NCBI GenBank assembly: GCA_002633025.1
Contig: NMRB01002958.1
Span: forward strand, 17,673-81,672
Length of the DNA stretch: 64,000 nt
Reading direction: 5' to 3'
Source: Notospermus geniculatus
Taxonomy: Eukaryota > Nemertea > Pilidiophora > Heteronemertea > Lineidae
The position numbers and the translations under genes were made by a program. Under the pieces are notes generated by a model. The model had not been told where the DNA came from, made no database searches, and saw only the letters and a list, made by a program, of their open reading frames with translations. This document shows, in pieces, positions 1 through 21,038 of the stretch. Numbering within the stretch: the first letter of the stretch is position 1; each line of letters begins with the position of its first letter.

Positions 1-8533
<8,533 letters not shown>

Positions 8534-9875
8534 TTAGAAAAGATACTTCAGTTTGAGAATGACACCTTCCAGACGTGACTTTTTCTGGCAAAATTGCATT
8601 TAACGTTTCATCTGCTTTTTGGCATCATTGGCATTTTTCACACAAATGTGTGGCCTTGAGATATAAGTCAAAGTTGTGACGATCAGAACAGAAGCACCAG
8701 GCTCTTTATCATGTTGCTTAAATTTCGTCTGTATGTCAGGCACTTACAAAGTGAATTTCCATTTACGGAAACTTCTATTTCATGGAAAATCTCAGACTCA
8801 GTTTAATAATAGATTTCTTTTACTTTTAATGTGTTATTTCAGCAGCTGCACCTAAACTGAAATCTGCTACTGATTTAGCAGAGTTTCTGTTGGAAACCAG
8901 GGAGTATAAAAATTAAACCATGCAAGTATAAAAAACACAGAGTTGGCTTGGGAAGGATTAACTTTTAATTGGGTGCTGGTGTTGGTGTCAGAACTAGATT
9001 GGGTACGGTAGTTGCCACAAACCTGTAAAATGCAATTCGGTAGACTGTCGGCTGTAGTTTTTGAACTGATTCCAGGAAAAATTGTACCGTGGGATTTTCG
9101 AATCTTGGCACAGTGAGTTCAGGGATGTTTTAGAGTTGGTATTAAATTAAACTGAAAACATTTTATACTTGCAGTTAGCAGTTTGTAGGAGTGCGTCGCA
9201 CTAGAACTCCAACTGCCTTAACCCAGAGAACATTACATTTCTCCAAGCTCTAACCAGTGTATATATAATGCATATCATAAGCAAATCATTCATCCTCAGC
9301 TTTGCCTTTCCCCAGATGGGATAACCTTCTGATTACCGGTCGGTTTATAACAATGAGACTTAGGTAGAATTACATGTACATACATGTACCAGACTGAAGG
9401 GTTGGTATAAAACAGATATCCAAGACAGAAACTTGGAACAAAGAACTCTGTACAGGATGTTTGACATTGCCTCCATGACCCCATACACCACCATAGTTAT
9501 GTCAAATGTACTTTAGAGTGCCAATTCTCCCTGTTGCTTATCTTTGCCTCGTGTGAGCACACATGTGACCCGTCACAGCAAAACCCATCTTAAGTCGCGC
9601 AAGATATGAACCGGGATGAATCAAAATAACTCCAGGAGATAAAGGAAGAAATGTAATCACTCAGATTTTGCAAAGACAGACAATAAGCCGAGGCCTACTG
9701 AAATTGACAGAACATTGGCCTCAACCTGCCAACTTCATAACGACTTAGCACTGGTTTTGTGGTGATGGGTCACATATCTCACTATCTTGCATGTCTTGGA
9801 CATATTCTCCTTCTTTTACCTTCATCTATGACTATCGTTTCGAGTTGTTTTCTCAGATTTAGGCCACAGTCTTTT

Positions 9876-11781
9876 AATAAATCTTGTGGAATCATCTGAT
9901 GTCTACATGTATGTGTTTGTGTGTCCTCTATCATATCCGTTTCAGAATGCATGGTTTAAAAAACACGACAACTGTCCGTCAGTTGTGATTGTTGATTGTG
10001 CGCACCTGTCTGATTTTTTGGCACGAATCTCTCAGTGTTTCTGCCAGGAATTTTAAGGGGGGGGGAAGAGAAAATTTGACAGAATTCTTGGTCAAAAACA
10101 CAAATTTTGACTTTTTAAGGAAGGGACATACCCCCTCTGGCGGAAACACGGTCTTTGTTCTTTTCTTACTGTCAAAAGTTTGTCTAAATCTTTCAGAATA
10201 ACCAGGGTGAAAGTCTTCTATGTTTTCAATGTGAAGCATATACATTTATGTGGTAAATGTAACTTGTATCCATTGATTGTGCAACCACCATTTAAACATC
10301 GCTATAGTAAACTGCCGTACATGACATTTTCATACAAAAAACTTTGAATATGATGCAGTGATTTGTCAAGTTTATGTTTATTATGAATGCTATGCATCAG
10401 TTCATTTTTGACGTACAGTAGAACCTCTCTTAATGGACACCTCTGCCAGGGGGCACCTCTCTATTAAGGACAGCAGAGTTGCATCCCCAGTTGGTGACGT
10501 CTGTTCATTTTGACCTCTCAAGTCTCAATTGAGGACACTGTTCAATCAAGGACGATCAGTCCCAAAGGTGTCTGTTATAGAGAGGTTCACTGTACTGATG
10601 TTTGATGATCCTACATTTATACATGTATTCATCCCTGTATGCCTGATATGAATTCTATGCAAGTACTTTATACAGAACCGATTCTATCCAACCTCAATAG
10701 TAGATGCACTCTCATGTCGAGGTGTACACTATAGGGCCTACTGGAGGTTCAACTATACATGAGCTTGTTACCTCACCAATCCACTATCCTTAAGTATTGG
10801 AACCTGCTGTGTATTATCACTGTTGCTGAATTGACATGGAAATTTTTTAGCAAGATTTGCTATGAGTTGTTTGTTAATGTTGTTGATTACGTGCACGAGT
10901 TGCAAGCTCAGTCTATCTGTAGTAGACCCGTCCTTCCTGTCCAACTGTCTTCCTGCTGTATTTCCTGCCAGTAATTAACTACCCACACCCATTGCTTTCA
11001 CGTTAGCTCTGCTGAAATCATAAATGGAACTGTCACGAGGTTGTGAAGTAGAAATCATGTTTATGTGTAGGCTTATTTTATGCCACAGGGACTGCTTCCC
11101 TCTGCTGTGGTTTATGTAGATTAGAGGAACCTTCACATAGGGTTCCTGCTTTCGTAGATTTGTTGTATCTTTCAAGTCAACTTTGGACTAAACTGTTTGG
11201 TTATTTTTCACATTTTATAGAGGGAACAATACCAGGAAACAGTGTATATTTATAGAGTAAATAGATATGGTATTTTCAATTGTAAATTCACAAGATTGTG
11301 TTCATTAACGTCTGCAATTTGTAAATCTTCACGACTGTATTCAATATCTTTGGAAGAACAGATGTCAAGGGATTTTCTGGGATTAATCTAAATACATTTG
11401 ATAATGTCATTGATGTATCCTCTTTTGTTAAAATATTTAGTGTATTGACATGCACAATGTATACATGTTCGGGACCATATTCTAGGGTATGTTCTGCCCT
11501 CTTTTTTTCGGAAGTTGAAACTACACTGTGCAGAATGCATCCAATACACAACAGTGTCCACCCTCAATTCCACTGGGTTATTTTCATGGGAACATCGTTC
11601 AAATCTTGTTTGTACCGAATGCTGACCTCAGGACTGACCAAACCTATTCTTGAATTTGATATGCTAGTAGGCCTACTGCTTTCACTGGCCAATACAATGT
11701 ATAGTAGTATTCAGGAACTTTTTACATGAAGGTGCATATAGTTGTGTTAGATACCTGTGTAAATATGATGTGACCAATAAA
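9876..11781 (+). promoter_or_regulatory. Candidate poly(A) signals for the formin
   Basis: AATAAA occurs at 9876-9881 and 11776-11781 downstream of the stop at 8533. Either could end a long 3' UTR. The order is seen in sequence; use is not shown. An AATAAA at about 8143-8148 could serve the short isoform ending at 5765. Confidence 0.3.
10416..10592. mobile_element. pogo/Tigger-like MITE
   Basis: Terminal inverted repeats CAGTAGAACCTCTCTTAATG and the inverse of TATAGAGAGGTTCACTG are flanked on both sides by TA (10414-10415 and 10593-10594). The TIR start CAGT(A/G)GAACCTC and TA target duplication are typical of the pogo/Tigger branch of Tc1/mariner. At 177 bp it is non-autonomous. Confidence 0.8.
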
Positions 11782-12412
11782 TGGTGTATATTTCATATGG
11801 AAAATTGACATGTAGTCATTGTTCATAATTCAGGTGGTGGAGTTCACCCGACTTCTCGGCCTGCACGTCAGCTGAATGTTGGTTTAGTACAAGTATGGAG
11901 ATGTTACAGGCTTCTGGGTGTTTGTACATCCCTGCTCAAGTCTTATCACACAGAGAGCAGGCAATGTGCTGCTGAAAGCAAGGAGATACATGTAAGCAAA
12001 AATTCATAAGCGAGCGATAAGTGGTCGAACAAGTTGACAAGTCACATGTCATTCTGGTTTGCTAATAGATTCATGAGAGGGATATCTGAAATAGAGAACA
12101 TTTGAGTTGTCAACAATAGATCACACACCTTGCGCTGGCAGCATACAAGTTCAACTCGCCAACATGCACCCCCAAACCTGGCAGCGCACAGACTTAAAAA
12201 TTCATGTGCGCGAAATCGGAAATAGGGTCTCCAAGCAGAGTCATGGACATAAAACTTGGGATGTGGTTCTGTTCATAGGTCTTAGCTCACAGAGAAGCTC
12301 TCACTGAGAAGTGAGATATCCCTACCAGCTTCAGGGTGATTACAGTGGCTCAGTGATCAGATTACATGACGAGAAAAGAACACAACCAGACCGTTCATAT
12401 ACGATACAAAAT

Positions 12413-12418
12413 ATTTAT
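12413..12418 (-). promoter_or_regulatory. Candidate poly(A) signal for ISWI
   Basis: AATAAA on the minus strand, about 0.95 kb downstream of the stop codon. I noticed no closer one in 12420-13360. Confidence 0.3.
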
Positions 12419-12807
12419 TCCCGTCGTTCACATTACGTACAAACTAACAATAAAATGGACCACAATACTAGAGAGTATAAATATTGAAGTGATGCGACGA
12501 TCACCGACGTACAGGTATGGATTATCGAGGGCTATGGTCGAAACGAGAAAAGGCTGGGACAAGAAACTTGACGGAAGTGGTATGGAAATCAACTCCCAAA
12601 TTGATGAAGTCCCAGTTGACTTCAACAGACCAGGGACCAGCCACAAACACTGAGGGTGACAAGAAACCTAAGCACAGACAAAACCACAAACATGAATATA
12701 ATTTTGAATGAAACAGGCATACTAAGTCTTTGAATCTATTATCAACTGGATTTGTGTTGGTACCGTCACTCTCGATAATCTAGTGTATGTCTATGTCTTT
12801 GAACACT

Positions 12808-12940
12808 TGGGGCCGTATTCAACTTCACTAAATGCACACACTTCCACCATGCATTAGACGAAGTCACACGTGTCTACCATGCATTTGACGAAGTCACACG
12901 CGTCTAAGTCTTAAACACTCTTTTTGAATACGGCCACTGG
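12808..12940. mobile_element. Short inverted-repeat element with internal duplication
   Basis: GGCCGTATTCAA near the left end is repeated inverted as TTGAATACGGCC near the right end. Inside are two copies of a 31-bp unit containing GACGAAGTCACACG. It resembles a small MITE; no target duplication is clear. Confidence 0.6.
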
Positions 12941-13360
12941 TGTCTGTGCCAATTTAACTCTCACTGATCATGAAATTTTGGAAGTCCTCAAAATTCTTAA
13001 ATTGAGGCCACCATGAGGCACGACATCATGTGCAATGCGGGCTCAAAACCTTAGACATGTATTCATAAATGCAGGACTTGGCTATTTCCTTCAGTTTTTG
13101 AAAAACACTTCCCTTCTTGAAGAACTGAGGGAATATGAAATGCAAGCTCAGCTGACCTATCACCAGATCGTGATATGAAAACCCATGACTGACCATTTGA
13201 AATGACGAAGCCTCAACTTAGCCAGTGGCCGAGGCAACACTCTCACTGGGCATTCAACAAGTTTAAAAATCTGGTTGACGTGGGCTCCAAGAAATGGCAA
13301 TAATTGACCAGACAAATGCCTGGTATGTACAGTGTCTACATGGAATGCAATCAATGCTGT

Positions 13361-14354
13361 CTACTTCTTCTTCTTAGGACGTCCACGCCCATCTGGTGTG
13401 CCATCAGCCTTGCGTTTCTGCCCCTTGGATGGCGTGCCCTTCTGACCCCGTCCCTTCTTCTTCTCGGCCTTCTCCTTCTCTTCCAGTTCCATGTTTTCAC
13501 GCTCAATCAGTGTGATCAGGGTGTTGCAACGACGCTGCAGTTCCTGAGAGCATAAAACAAACACTTGTAAACAACAGAAGTCATACAATATCAGTAGAAA
13601 GTCAAGTTGCATGAGAGAAGTCCGAATTCCGCTGTTCAAAACTTGCAGCTGACTTTTACTTACCATTGCAGTCCTGGATTTGATGAACCAATCAAATCGG
13701 AACTGTGGTGCCTGCCGGATTTGTGACCTCAACTCATCGTAGACATTCTCCTTATCAAAGCCAAGTTTATGTAGCATACAGACAAGAAATCTGTCCTCCT
13801 CTTCTGTGTAATTCTTGCCCTTGTTCGTCCCATACTGGATACGCAGCTGGTGGAACGGTGCACGGTAACGTTGCATCTGGAACAAGAAAGATGTGTTACC
13901 AAAAACCACTTGATAGAGCCAATAATGTCGCCTTTGTCACTTGGTCTGAACTCAGTATCTGATCTCTAGTCCCTACCTTGGCATCCAGAGCCTTCTTGAT
14001 GCTTGCCCGTCGCTGAATCTTCCCCTCGCCTCGCTCGATCTGCGCCATGATCCGTTCTATATCCTGAAGCTCATTGCATCTTTCCCAGAATACAGCAGAA
14101 TACTCCATCACGTCTTCCGGCGTCTTACCCTCGACGTCACGTGATATACTATCAAGATCATCTCGGCCAAACTTTTCATTTGCTTTGATGAACTGATTGA
14201 AGTCTCTTTTACTCCATGTTGTGAATCCTTGTTTTAGTAAGTCCTCTTTTTCGCCGAGCTCTTCCTCACTCAGGACGTCTGCTTGGTCGATACGTTTTTG
14301 TTCCTCTCGACGAACGCGTTCTGCATCAGCTCCGAGATCATGATTCTTAGGCAC
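13361..14354 (-). CDS. SMARCA5: HAND-SANT-SLIDE exons of ISWI
   Basis: These three exons encode the linker-DNA-sensing module. The HAND part continues in the exon 14797-14441 ([24 protein letters not shown]). SANT and SLIDE follow as [18 protein letters not shown] and [19 protein letters not shown]. The end is lysine-rich with [11 protein letters not shown]. No domain is missing compared with the family. Confidence 0.94.
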
Positions 14355-17300
14355 CTGGAAAAGTAACATTTAACATGTTCTCATGACCGAGGGTACCACA
14401 TTCATGTCATTAGAAGTTTAAACATGAAAATCCCACCTACCTTATATCCTATTGTCTTCCTGTAGTAGTAAATCTCTTTGTCTAGCAACTCGAACAGCCT
14501 TGGTGGGTAAAACTGGAAGTCTTGCACATTGGGCTGCTTGGGTGGTCGCGGGGCTTTCGGCGCCTTGGGTTCACTCACGCGGAGTGCCTCACGAAAGTAC
14601 GCATCAACAGCATAGTTAGCTTTGCGTTCTCGCTTCGGCGGTTCGATCCAGTGACCGACTCCACTGATCTGTTGCTTCTTGCGGTAATCCTCACCCTCAA
14701 ACTGATACACGCTGCCAACGGCCTCCTGGTTCTCGAGCGTGAAGTTCCGGAGGGTGCTTTCACCAAGATTGTCCAACTTCTTAGACAGTTCTTCAGTCTG
14801 AAAAGAAAAGGGGAAATATGACGTACACTTGACAGGATGGAAGCATACTCAAGTTCTTTACTGAATATTACAGTGATATGGATATCCTGTGAGTTGACAG
14901 TCACACCACCTTTGCAGAAAACACTTCAAACTCACAGACATAGCATCGTCATTGTTGAATTTTATGCATATTTTTGAACTTTTGCTTACCATAGATTCAC
15001 CTTTGGCTAAGATGTTATCAATGTCATCTTCAGTGACTGTGCTGTCTTTAGAAGCGAACACATGGTCAGCGCCGTGACGGATCATCTGAAGTACTTCATC
15101 TTTTCCGAGTTTGTGGGCATTTTGATCAATCAACCGACCTGGAAATAGACAAAGAGGAACAATGCAGTGATCTCCGTCTTATAAGGCAGAACTTAGAATT
15201 TAGAAAATGGTGAAGTTCGTACCCTGTTGGATGACGATATTATCGAGTCGCAACTTCATCTCAGCTTTTTCCACAATCCTTTCCTCTACGGTATTCTCTG
15301 TGATAAACCTAAACACGCGAACTTGCTTTAGTTGGCCGATACGATGGGCACGATCCTGGGCCTGTAAGTCCACTTGTGGATTCCAATCTGAGTCATACAA
15401 AATGACGACATCGGCTGTCGCCAAATTGATACCGAGACCACCAGCCCTTGTACTCAACATGAAGACGAATTTGGCACTGTTAGGTGCGTTATATTCATTG
15501 ATTGATTTCTGTCGTTCTTCGTGTGGTGTCTGACCGTCGAGGCGACAATAATTGTATTCTCGCCAGGTACAGTAATCTTCAAGGATGTCCAGGACACGAG
15601 TCATTTGACTGAAGATGAGGACCCGGGAACCTGGAGAAAAAAAACATGGAACATGTTTTTACCTCAAAACATTGGAGAACTGTGGGCAGGCGTTTCATAT
15701 CATTTACCGGCGTCGTAACCCTGTTGGGTTTTTGCCGGAGGTATGGAGTCCACGACAGGCTACAGTCCACCTGTGTGGGGTCTTTTACTTGCCCTGGCAT
15801 AGACACTCAGGTACAAGGGACCACGGCTTTTAGTCCCATCCGACGGACCCTCAAATTTTTCACATTTTGTTTCACAATTATATGCCTTCGCCCGGAGTCG
15901 AACTCGCGCCGACCCATTGCACAGTTTGGTAGTCAAGCGCGCTAACCACTCGACCACCGGGCTTAGTTTGAGTCATTGGTCTTGGTACAAGCCCTATGGA
16001 AATCAAATATGGTGAAAAGATCACTGATAGATAATCACCTAGCATGGGAAAACCTGCATGTGGAGCAGCGGTTGCGGTTTAAGACTGAGACACTCTACTG
16101 ACCTTGTGACTGGAGTTTTTGCAGTAATTTATCAAGCAAGACCATTTTTCCACAGTTATCGACCAGATGTTTGTCAGTGGTGTAGGGTGGCCCAGGCTCG
16201 GCTCCGTCGAACAGATACGGATGATTGCAACACTTCCTGAGCTGCATGAGAATGTTGAGTAGTCGCATCTTGTCAGACTTTCCAGCACCATTCACAACAT
16301 CAATATCTTTCATCAGAATTTTGGTGTACCATTCCCTCTGCATTTTACTGAGGCCAATAAAAATCTTGGTCTCTTTCTTCGGGAGAAGTTTTTTCTCCAC
16401 TTCAGCCTTGATACGCCGCAACAAGAATGGCCGGAGCACCTCGTGAAGACGCTGGACCAGATCCTGGTCACCGAAGCAACTGCTGGCATTGAACCATTCA
16501 TCAAAATCATCTGAGGAATTGAAGACGTCTGGCAGAAGGAAGTTGAGGAGTGCCCAGAGCTCATGGAGGTTGTTCTGGAGTGGGGTACCAGTCAGGAGAA
16601 GCCTATTGGTCGACTTGAATTCTCGCACAATCTCTGAGAGCTGAAATGAGAAAGAATGCGAAAGTGAAATACTAATTCCAAACCGAATTTTATTTACCAA
16701 CTAGAGCAGCAGTCAATCTGTAACTCTGGAGAGTCAAAAATGTTCGAATACTTGCTTTTGATTTCTCATTCTTGATCCTGTGTGCCTCATCAATGACAAT
16801 ATATCGCCAGTTGAACTTTTTGAAGACTGATTTCTCACGGATGACCATCTCGTATGATGTAACGCACACGTCCCATTCACCTGGCATCATCACATCTCGG
16901 ATGAAAGCAGCCTGAAGAGGAAGTCCATAGTTTTATTATCTCTGTTAAACAGGGATCCATGCAAGGGCGGGAAGGGCACTCGGGCAGTACAGGGAGAGGA
17001 CCAGGACAAGGCAAGGAGAGGGGCAGGGGAGGGGAGAGAGATAGGGAGAGGAAAAGGTGAAGGGCAGGAAGTGGGGAAGGGAAAGGGAGAAAAGGGCAGT
17101 CTTATAGTATATTGATATTTACCCTTGTTTCTTGATCTCCAATGAGACAGACTGATCTGATTGACGGGCACCATCGCTCAAATTCTGCCATCCAGTTACT
17201 GAGAGTTGACTTTGGTACAATGACCATGTGTGGACCTGGGATGCTCCGGTGATGTTTCATGTATCCGAGGAGAGAGATGGTCTGGAGAGTTTTCCCAAGA

Positions 17301-18181
17301 CCCTGTGAAAAGGAGAGACAATATTTTTGAAAAGTAATGCTAAGTATTTTGTTGACTAGGAATTAGATCTTTAGCAAAGATTACCAAAGACATGTACGAT
17401 ACAAGTTGATGGTTAGATGCATACCATTTCATCTGCAAGAATACCATTGATGCCATGTTCATACAGGGATATCATCCAATTTAAACCACGAATCTGGTAG
17501 TCTCTCATTACACCATTCTTGACATCTGAAAAGAGAATATGCTGGTTAGAATTTCTAGCACAAGAAAACATGAAAATGTCAGCAAAGAGGTTCGGAAATC
17601 GGACCAAATTCCAGTTGTTGATGAACATGTCAGAGAGCCCGACCAGTTTTGCACAAAATCCTACTACCGGTAGTGACTTACAAGCTGGAGATTCTTCAAA
17701 TCTGAACATGGTTCCTTGTCCCTTCTTTGCTTCTGTCAAAAGCTCAGCATCTTCCTCTTCCTCTGTACGTCGATGTCGATGATCACCTGCTTGAGCCAGT
17801 TTTTGTTTTTCATCCATTTTTGAAGGCCCCCTTGGGCGTCCCGGTTTCATCTTCAGCGGGCTTGTGGGCGTCTTGGAACCAAGGGTACTGCCCGTTGCCA
17901 TGAAGTGAGCAAAGAGTTCTGTCTGTTGGAGAAGGAAGTCGAACCTCTTCCCTCGGTCACCTTCCTGTAAAAAACATCAATGAATTCATCCTTTAGACAG
18001 GTCCTTATGGATCATTTTAGTCATTGCAACCACAAAGAAGCATGAATAAAGAAGTCTGTTTATTTACACTAGTATTTATAATGGTTTCATAACTACTACT
18101 CACCACCTGCTTGTCATATTCTTCATTTTTCCCTGATTTTCCTGGGGGTGCCTTCAGCATGAATGTTGGAGTGGGAATAGG
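13361..18181 (-). CDS. SMARCA5: ISWI chromatin-remodelling ATPase (SMARCA5/SMARCA1 type), N-terminus missing
   Basis: ISWI ATPases slide and space nucleosomes in complexes such as ACF and NURF. Exons, in minus-strand order: 18181-18104, 17964-17682, 17525-17425, 17302-17123, 16911-16756, 16640-16103, 15630-15223, 15138-14990, 14797-14441, 14354-13977, 13876-13664 and 13543-13361 (TAG 13363-13361). All phases agree and encode 1007 residues. Visible motifs are the AutoN-like HRRTEEEED, Walker A GLGKT, DEAH box (about 16781-16792), GTPLQNN, the [10 protein letters not shown] region, [18 protein letters not shown], then HAND, SANT ([17 protein letters not shown]) and SLIDE ([30 protein letters not shown]), and a KKKK C-terminus. 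The first 40-90 residues are not found and may be in the N gap at 18894-19217 or further upstream. One ortholog often represents both vertebrate SMARCA1 and SMARCA5. Confidence 0.95.
15890..15962 (-). repeat. tRNA-derived SINE head in an ISWI intron
   Basis: On the minus strand the sequence starts GCCCGGTGGTCGAGTGGTTA, carries an A-box-like segment and the B box GAGTTCGACTCC, and ends with CCGGGC complementary to its start. It can nearly fold as a tRNA. Its intron position and non-tRNA flank (about 15800-15890) make it a SINE head more probably than a functional tRNA gene. Confidence 0.7.
16754..16755 (-). other. GC splice donor (GC-AG intron) in ISWI
   Basis: The exon encoding [12 protein letters not shown] must join the exon starting LSEIVREF at 16640 (acceptor TTTCAG). 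At the required position the coding strand reads TCAAAA|GCAAGTATTC, with no GT in frame. GC-AG introns are a known minor class and usually have a strong AAGT context, as here. Confidence 0.8.
16965..17098. repeat. Polypurine/polypyrimidine tract in an ISWI intron
   Basis: About 130 bases are almost entirely A and G on the plus strand, in GGGAGAGG and GGGGAAGGG blocks, so the ISWI transcript carries a long pyrimidine tract here. Such tracts can form triplex DNA and may influence splicing of the adjacent exon 16911-16756. Confidence 0.8.
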
Positions 18182-18587
18182 CTGTGAAAATGAAATTGAG
18201 AATGTGGACATAGAACTTGACCTGAAATGATGCACATGCCATGGTTGGTAGGCACTGATCTTGTTGAAAGAAATGCAGTTGCATAGTAGGCCTAGGTCTA
18301 GATACACTGATCTGATGCCAGCATAGTCAGCCAAATGATGTCAACCATTGTAATACCGGGTAGGCCTACTAGAAGGCCTAGTTTAGTCAAGGCGAAGCGG
18401 CTGCTGACGGCTGGTCAGCTTGTTTTTTTTAGGCCTAGGCTATCATTGCTCGACATTCATCAATCATGCATGACAAGGCCTAGGTAGGGCCTAGCTAGGC
18501 CTAGGCCTACCTATTAATTAATTATATAGGGCCTATTGAATATTGACCTTGCTTGTTCTTGATTTGTTATTGGGAAGACGTAGGCAT

Positions 18588-19444
18588 CAGGGTTATATCT
18601 AGGCCATTTTAGAGCGGCGGTACGCCGTGCCGCCGAAAGGGGGCGCCGCTGAGCCCTTTTTTAACCCCCTAGGGCCAATCGTCTTCGACTCGGAAGCTTT
18701 CGGCAACCTTCGGGCAGCCATTATAAGCACCTCGTCCGTATATAGCGGATTAAGTTCGACCACCATATGGTCGGTGATCAGGTCAGAAGTGATGCGGTTG
18801 TAGCATTGCGCAGACTAGAAATAGTTCCCTTATAATTTTTTATTTAACTGATGTTGTGTTTGCACAAAATGAGTTATTTCGCAATAAATATTTNNNNNNN
18901 NNNNNNNNNNNNNNNNNNNNNNNNNNNNNNNNNNNNNNNNNNNNNNNNNNNNNNNNNNNNNNNNNNNNNNNNNNNNNNNNNNNNNNNNNNNNNNNNNNNN
19001 NNNNNNNNNNNNNNNNNNNNNNNNNNNNNNNNNNNNNNNNNNNNNNNNNNNNNNNNNNNNNNNNNNNNNNNNNNNNNNNNNNNNNNNNNNNNNNNNNNNN
19101 NNNNNNNNNNNNNNNNNNNNNNNNNNNNNNNNNNNNNNNNNNNNNNNNNNNNNNNNNNNNNNNNNNNNNNNNNNNNNNNNNNNNNNNNNNNNNNNNNNNN
19201 NNNNNNNNNNNNNNNNNATTTTAGTACCTCCCAGACCCTCTGCCATGGTCCCTTTTGGTCGTATCACCTTAGAAACTGCCTTAAATTGGCTGTTGAATGG
19301 AGTTATAAAGACATTTTTAACTGACAAGCCTCTCAAATTCCGTTAAGTAGAAATGTCGCGAATAAAAAGTGCCCTTTTCTAGGTTGAAGTGCCCTTTTCA
19401 CAAAGTTTGCACCGTGCCCTTCTGAAATCCTAGATATAACCCTG
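18588..19444. mobile_element. TIR DNA transposon with 6-bp target duplication
   Basis: The element begins CAGGGTTATATCTAGG and ends with its exact inverse, CCTAGATATAACCCTG. AGGCAT flanks it directly on both sides (18582-18587 and 19445-19450). Inside are GCCCTTTT-containing repeats near both ends and the N gap. Superfamily is unassigned. Confidence 0.85.
18894..19217. other. Assembly gap (324 N)
   Basis: A run of N inside the transposon at 18588-19444. A missing ISWI first exon could also lie here, although the flanking transposon makes that less likely. Confidence 0.95.
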
Positions 19445-19456
19445 AGGCATGTATCT

Positions 19457-19786
19457 AGGCCTATCATCTTCGATAATCGAAGGCCGATCTGCTCTCCACT
19501 GCGTTACACCGCACATCACCTTTCGAGAAATAGACCAGTCGGCGGCGTATCTTGGGTTGGCACCATGCCAACTTTACCGGTCGACCAATCATATGACACT
19601 TTGTATCGGGTCTTCGGCTACAACTCTTTGTACCACGATTCAAATTTTACAACACCGATTCTGATTGGCCTCTTCTTCTCGAGGCGGCAGATACGCCGTG
19701 GACCGGTCAATTTCTCGAAGGGTGATGTGTGTGCGGTGTAACGTAGTGCTGAGCAGATCGGCCTTCGATCATCGAAGATGAGGCCT
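19457..19786. mobile_element. Foldback element with about 100-bp arms
   Basis: The left arm, starting AGGCCTATCATCTTCGATAA, is repeated inverted at the right end, including the block ATCGAAGGCCGATCTGCTC and the GTTACACCGCACA block. A (TG)n tract (about 19787-19804) follows directly. Confidence 0.82.
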
Positions 19787-20352
19787 ATGTGTGTGTGTGT
19801 GTGTTCCCTAATGTCAGGATGGCAAGATGGAGACCGAGAGTGTCAGTCTACTGTAGGGGAACACTGGTTGACACGGAACAACTACAGATGTTACACGACA
19901 CCGCCGGCGGAAACGTAGAAACTGAGGAGACACTTCAACAGAGGAATTACGATCAAAAACTCACAGAAGGCTGAGCTTTCTGAATCAGACATTTTGATTT
20001 GATCGCTTCTTTATCGCTTATTTACGTCAAAAATAGCCGGTAAAGTGAAAGAATGGAAAAGCTTGCAATGCAATGCAATGCTTGCTTGGCGCAAATGATC
20101 ATAATCTCAACACTTTCCCACGTGACAAATTTGTATTTCTATTAATTCAGATAATTTTTTCAATGGTAGTTTATTAAGCCATATTCATACCCAAAAAATT
20201 ATCTTAACTAATGAACTTATTGTCTGTATAAATGTGTTATGATTTAGAATATATGAAGTTTTTGAAATTAATTTCGAGAGTATGTACGTAGTGTCAGTTC
20301 TACAAGTTGTTCATAGATGGCGTTCAAAAGCAAAGTGAAAACACTTGGCGGT

Positions 20353-20599
20353 AGGTGGCAGCAGCTGACGGCGCTTGGGGGAATAATTCCTCCACGCTCC
20401 AACACACGGCCAGACTCTCCAAACTTGACCACCACCGTCAGCTGCTGCCACCTCACTATGACTGTCACGCATGCGGCGATCAGCTTGGAGAGTTTGTCTG
20501 TGTGCTGGAGGTTGAATTTTGGTCCTCACCGTCAGCTGCTGCCACCTACCGCGAAGAGGTTCAATTATCGAGAAGAGGCACCGTCAGCTGCTGCCCCCT
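20353..20599. repeat. Cluster of a 19-bp word in both orientations
   Basis: AGGTGGCAGCAGCTGACGG occurs at 20353-20371 and its inverse at 20435-20453, 20529-20547 and 20581-20599 (one mismatch in the last). A partial copy lies at about 21268-21280, in the loop of the next foldback. The first two copies bound a roughly 100-bp inverted repeat. Confidence 0.85.
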
Positions 20600-21038
20600 A
20601 TAGTCTAAAGTGTAAGTTTCACAGAGAGAGAACGACTTTCAGTTTTCTCATGAAAACTGTGTTCAAAGACATCATTTTAGAAAATGTTGAAGTTCAAAAC
20701 TACGCTCTCATAAATATCTTATCTTGGTTCACAATTTATAGGCCTACCCGATAGTTTGGGTTATCATACCATAGTTTTTCCTGTTGAGGCCTAGGAAGCC
20801 AGTTTGCAGTGTTGTGTCCGCTCCTGCATGTCCTGTGCTGTGCACATTATCACTGCATGCAATGCACTGCAAAACAATTCAGGGTGATCTGTGGTAGTGA
20901 CTCATTGTCATCTGGTACATGGTTGTGCAGTGACTGAGGGGTGTGGCGCTGGTGGTTGGTAAAGCAGTGTAGGCCTACGCGTACGGTAGGCTACGCGATT
21001 TGGTCGGTCGCAGTTCATGAGAGTTTGGACGCAATAGA

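Larger units (their letters stand above)
8534..13360. other. Convergent intergenic/3' UTR region
   Basis: This region lies between the formin stop (plus strand) and the ISWI stop (minus strand). It probably includes both 3' UTRs. It contains a pogo-like MITE (10416-10592) and a short inverted-repeat element (12808-12940). I see no other conserved coding sequence. A (G)9 run lies near 10058. Confidence 0.7.

Noticed and set aside
18830-19336. 168-residue open frame
   Set aside because: It is mostly N and therefore not informative.
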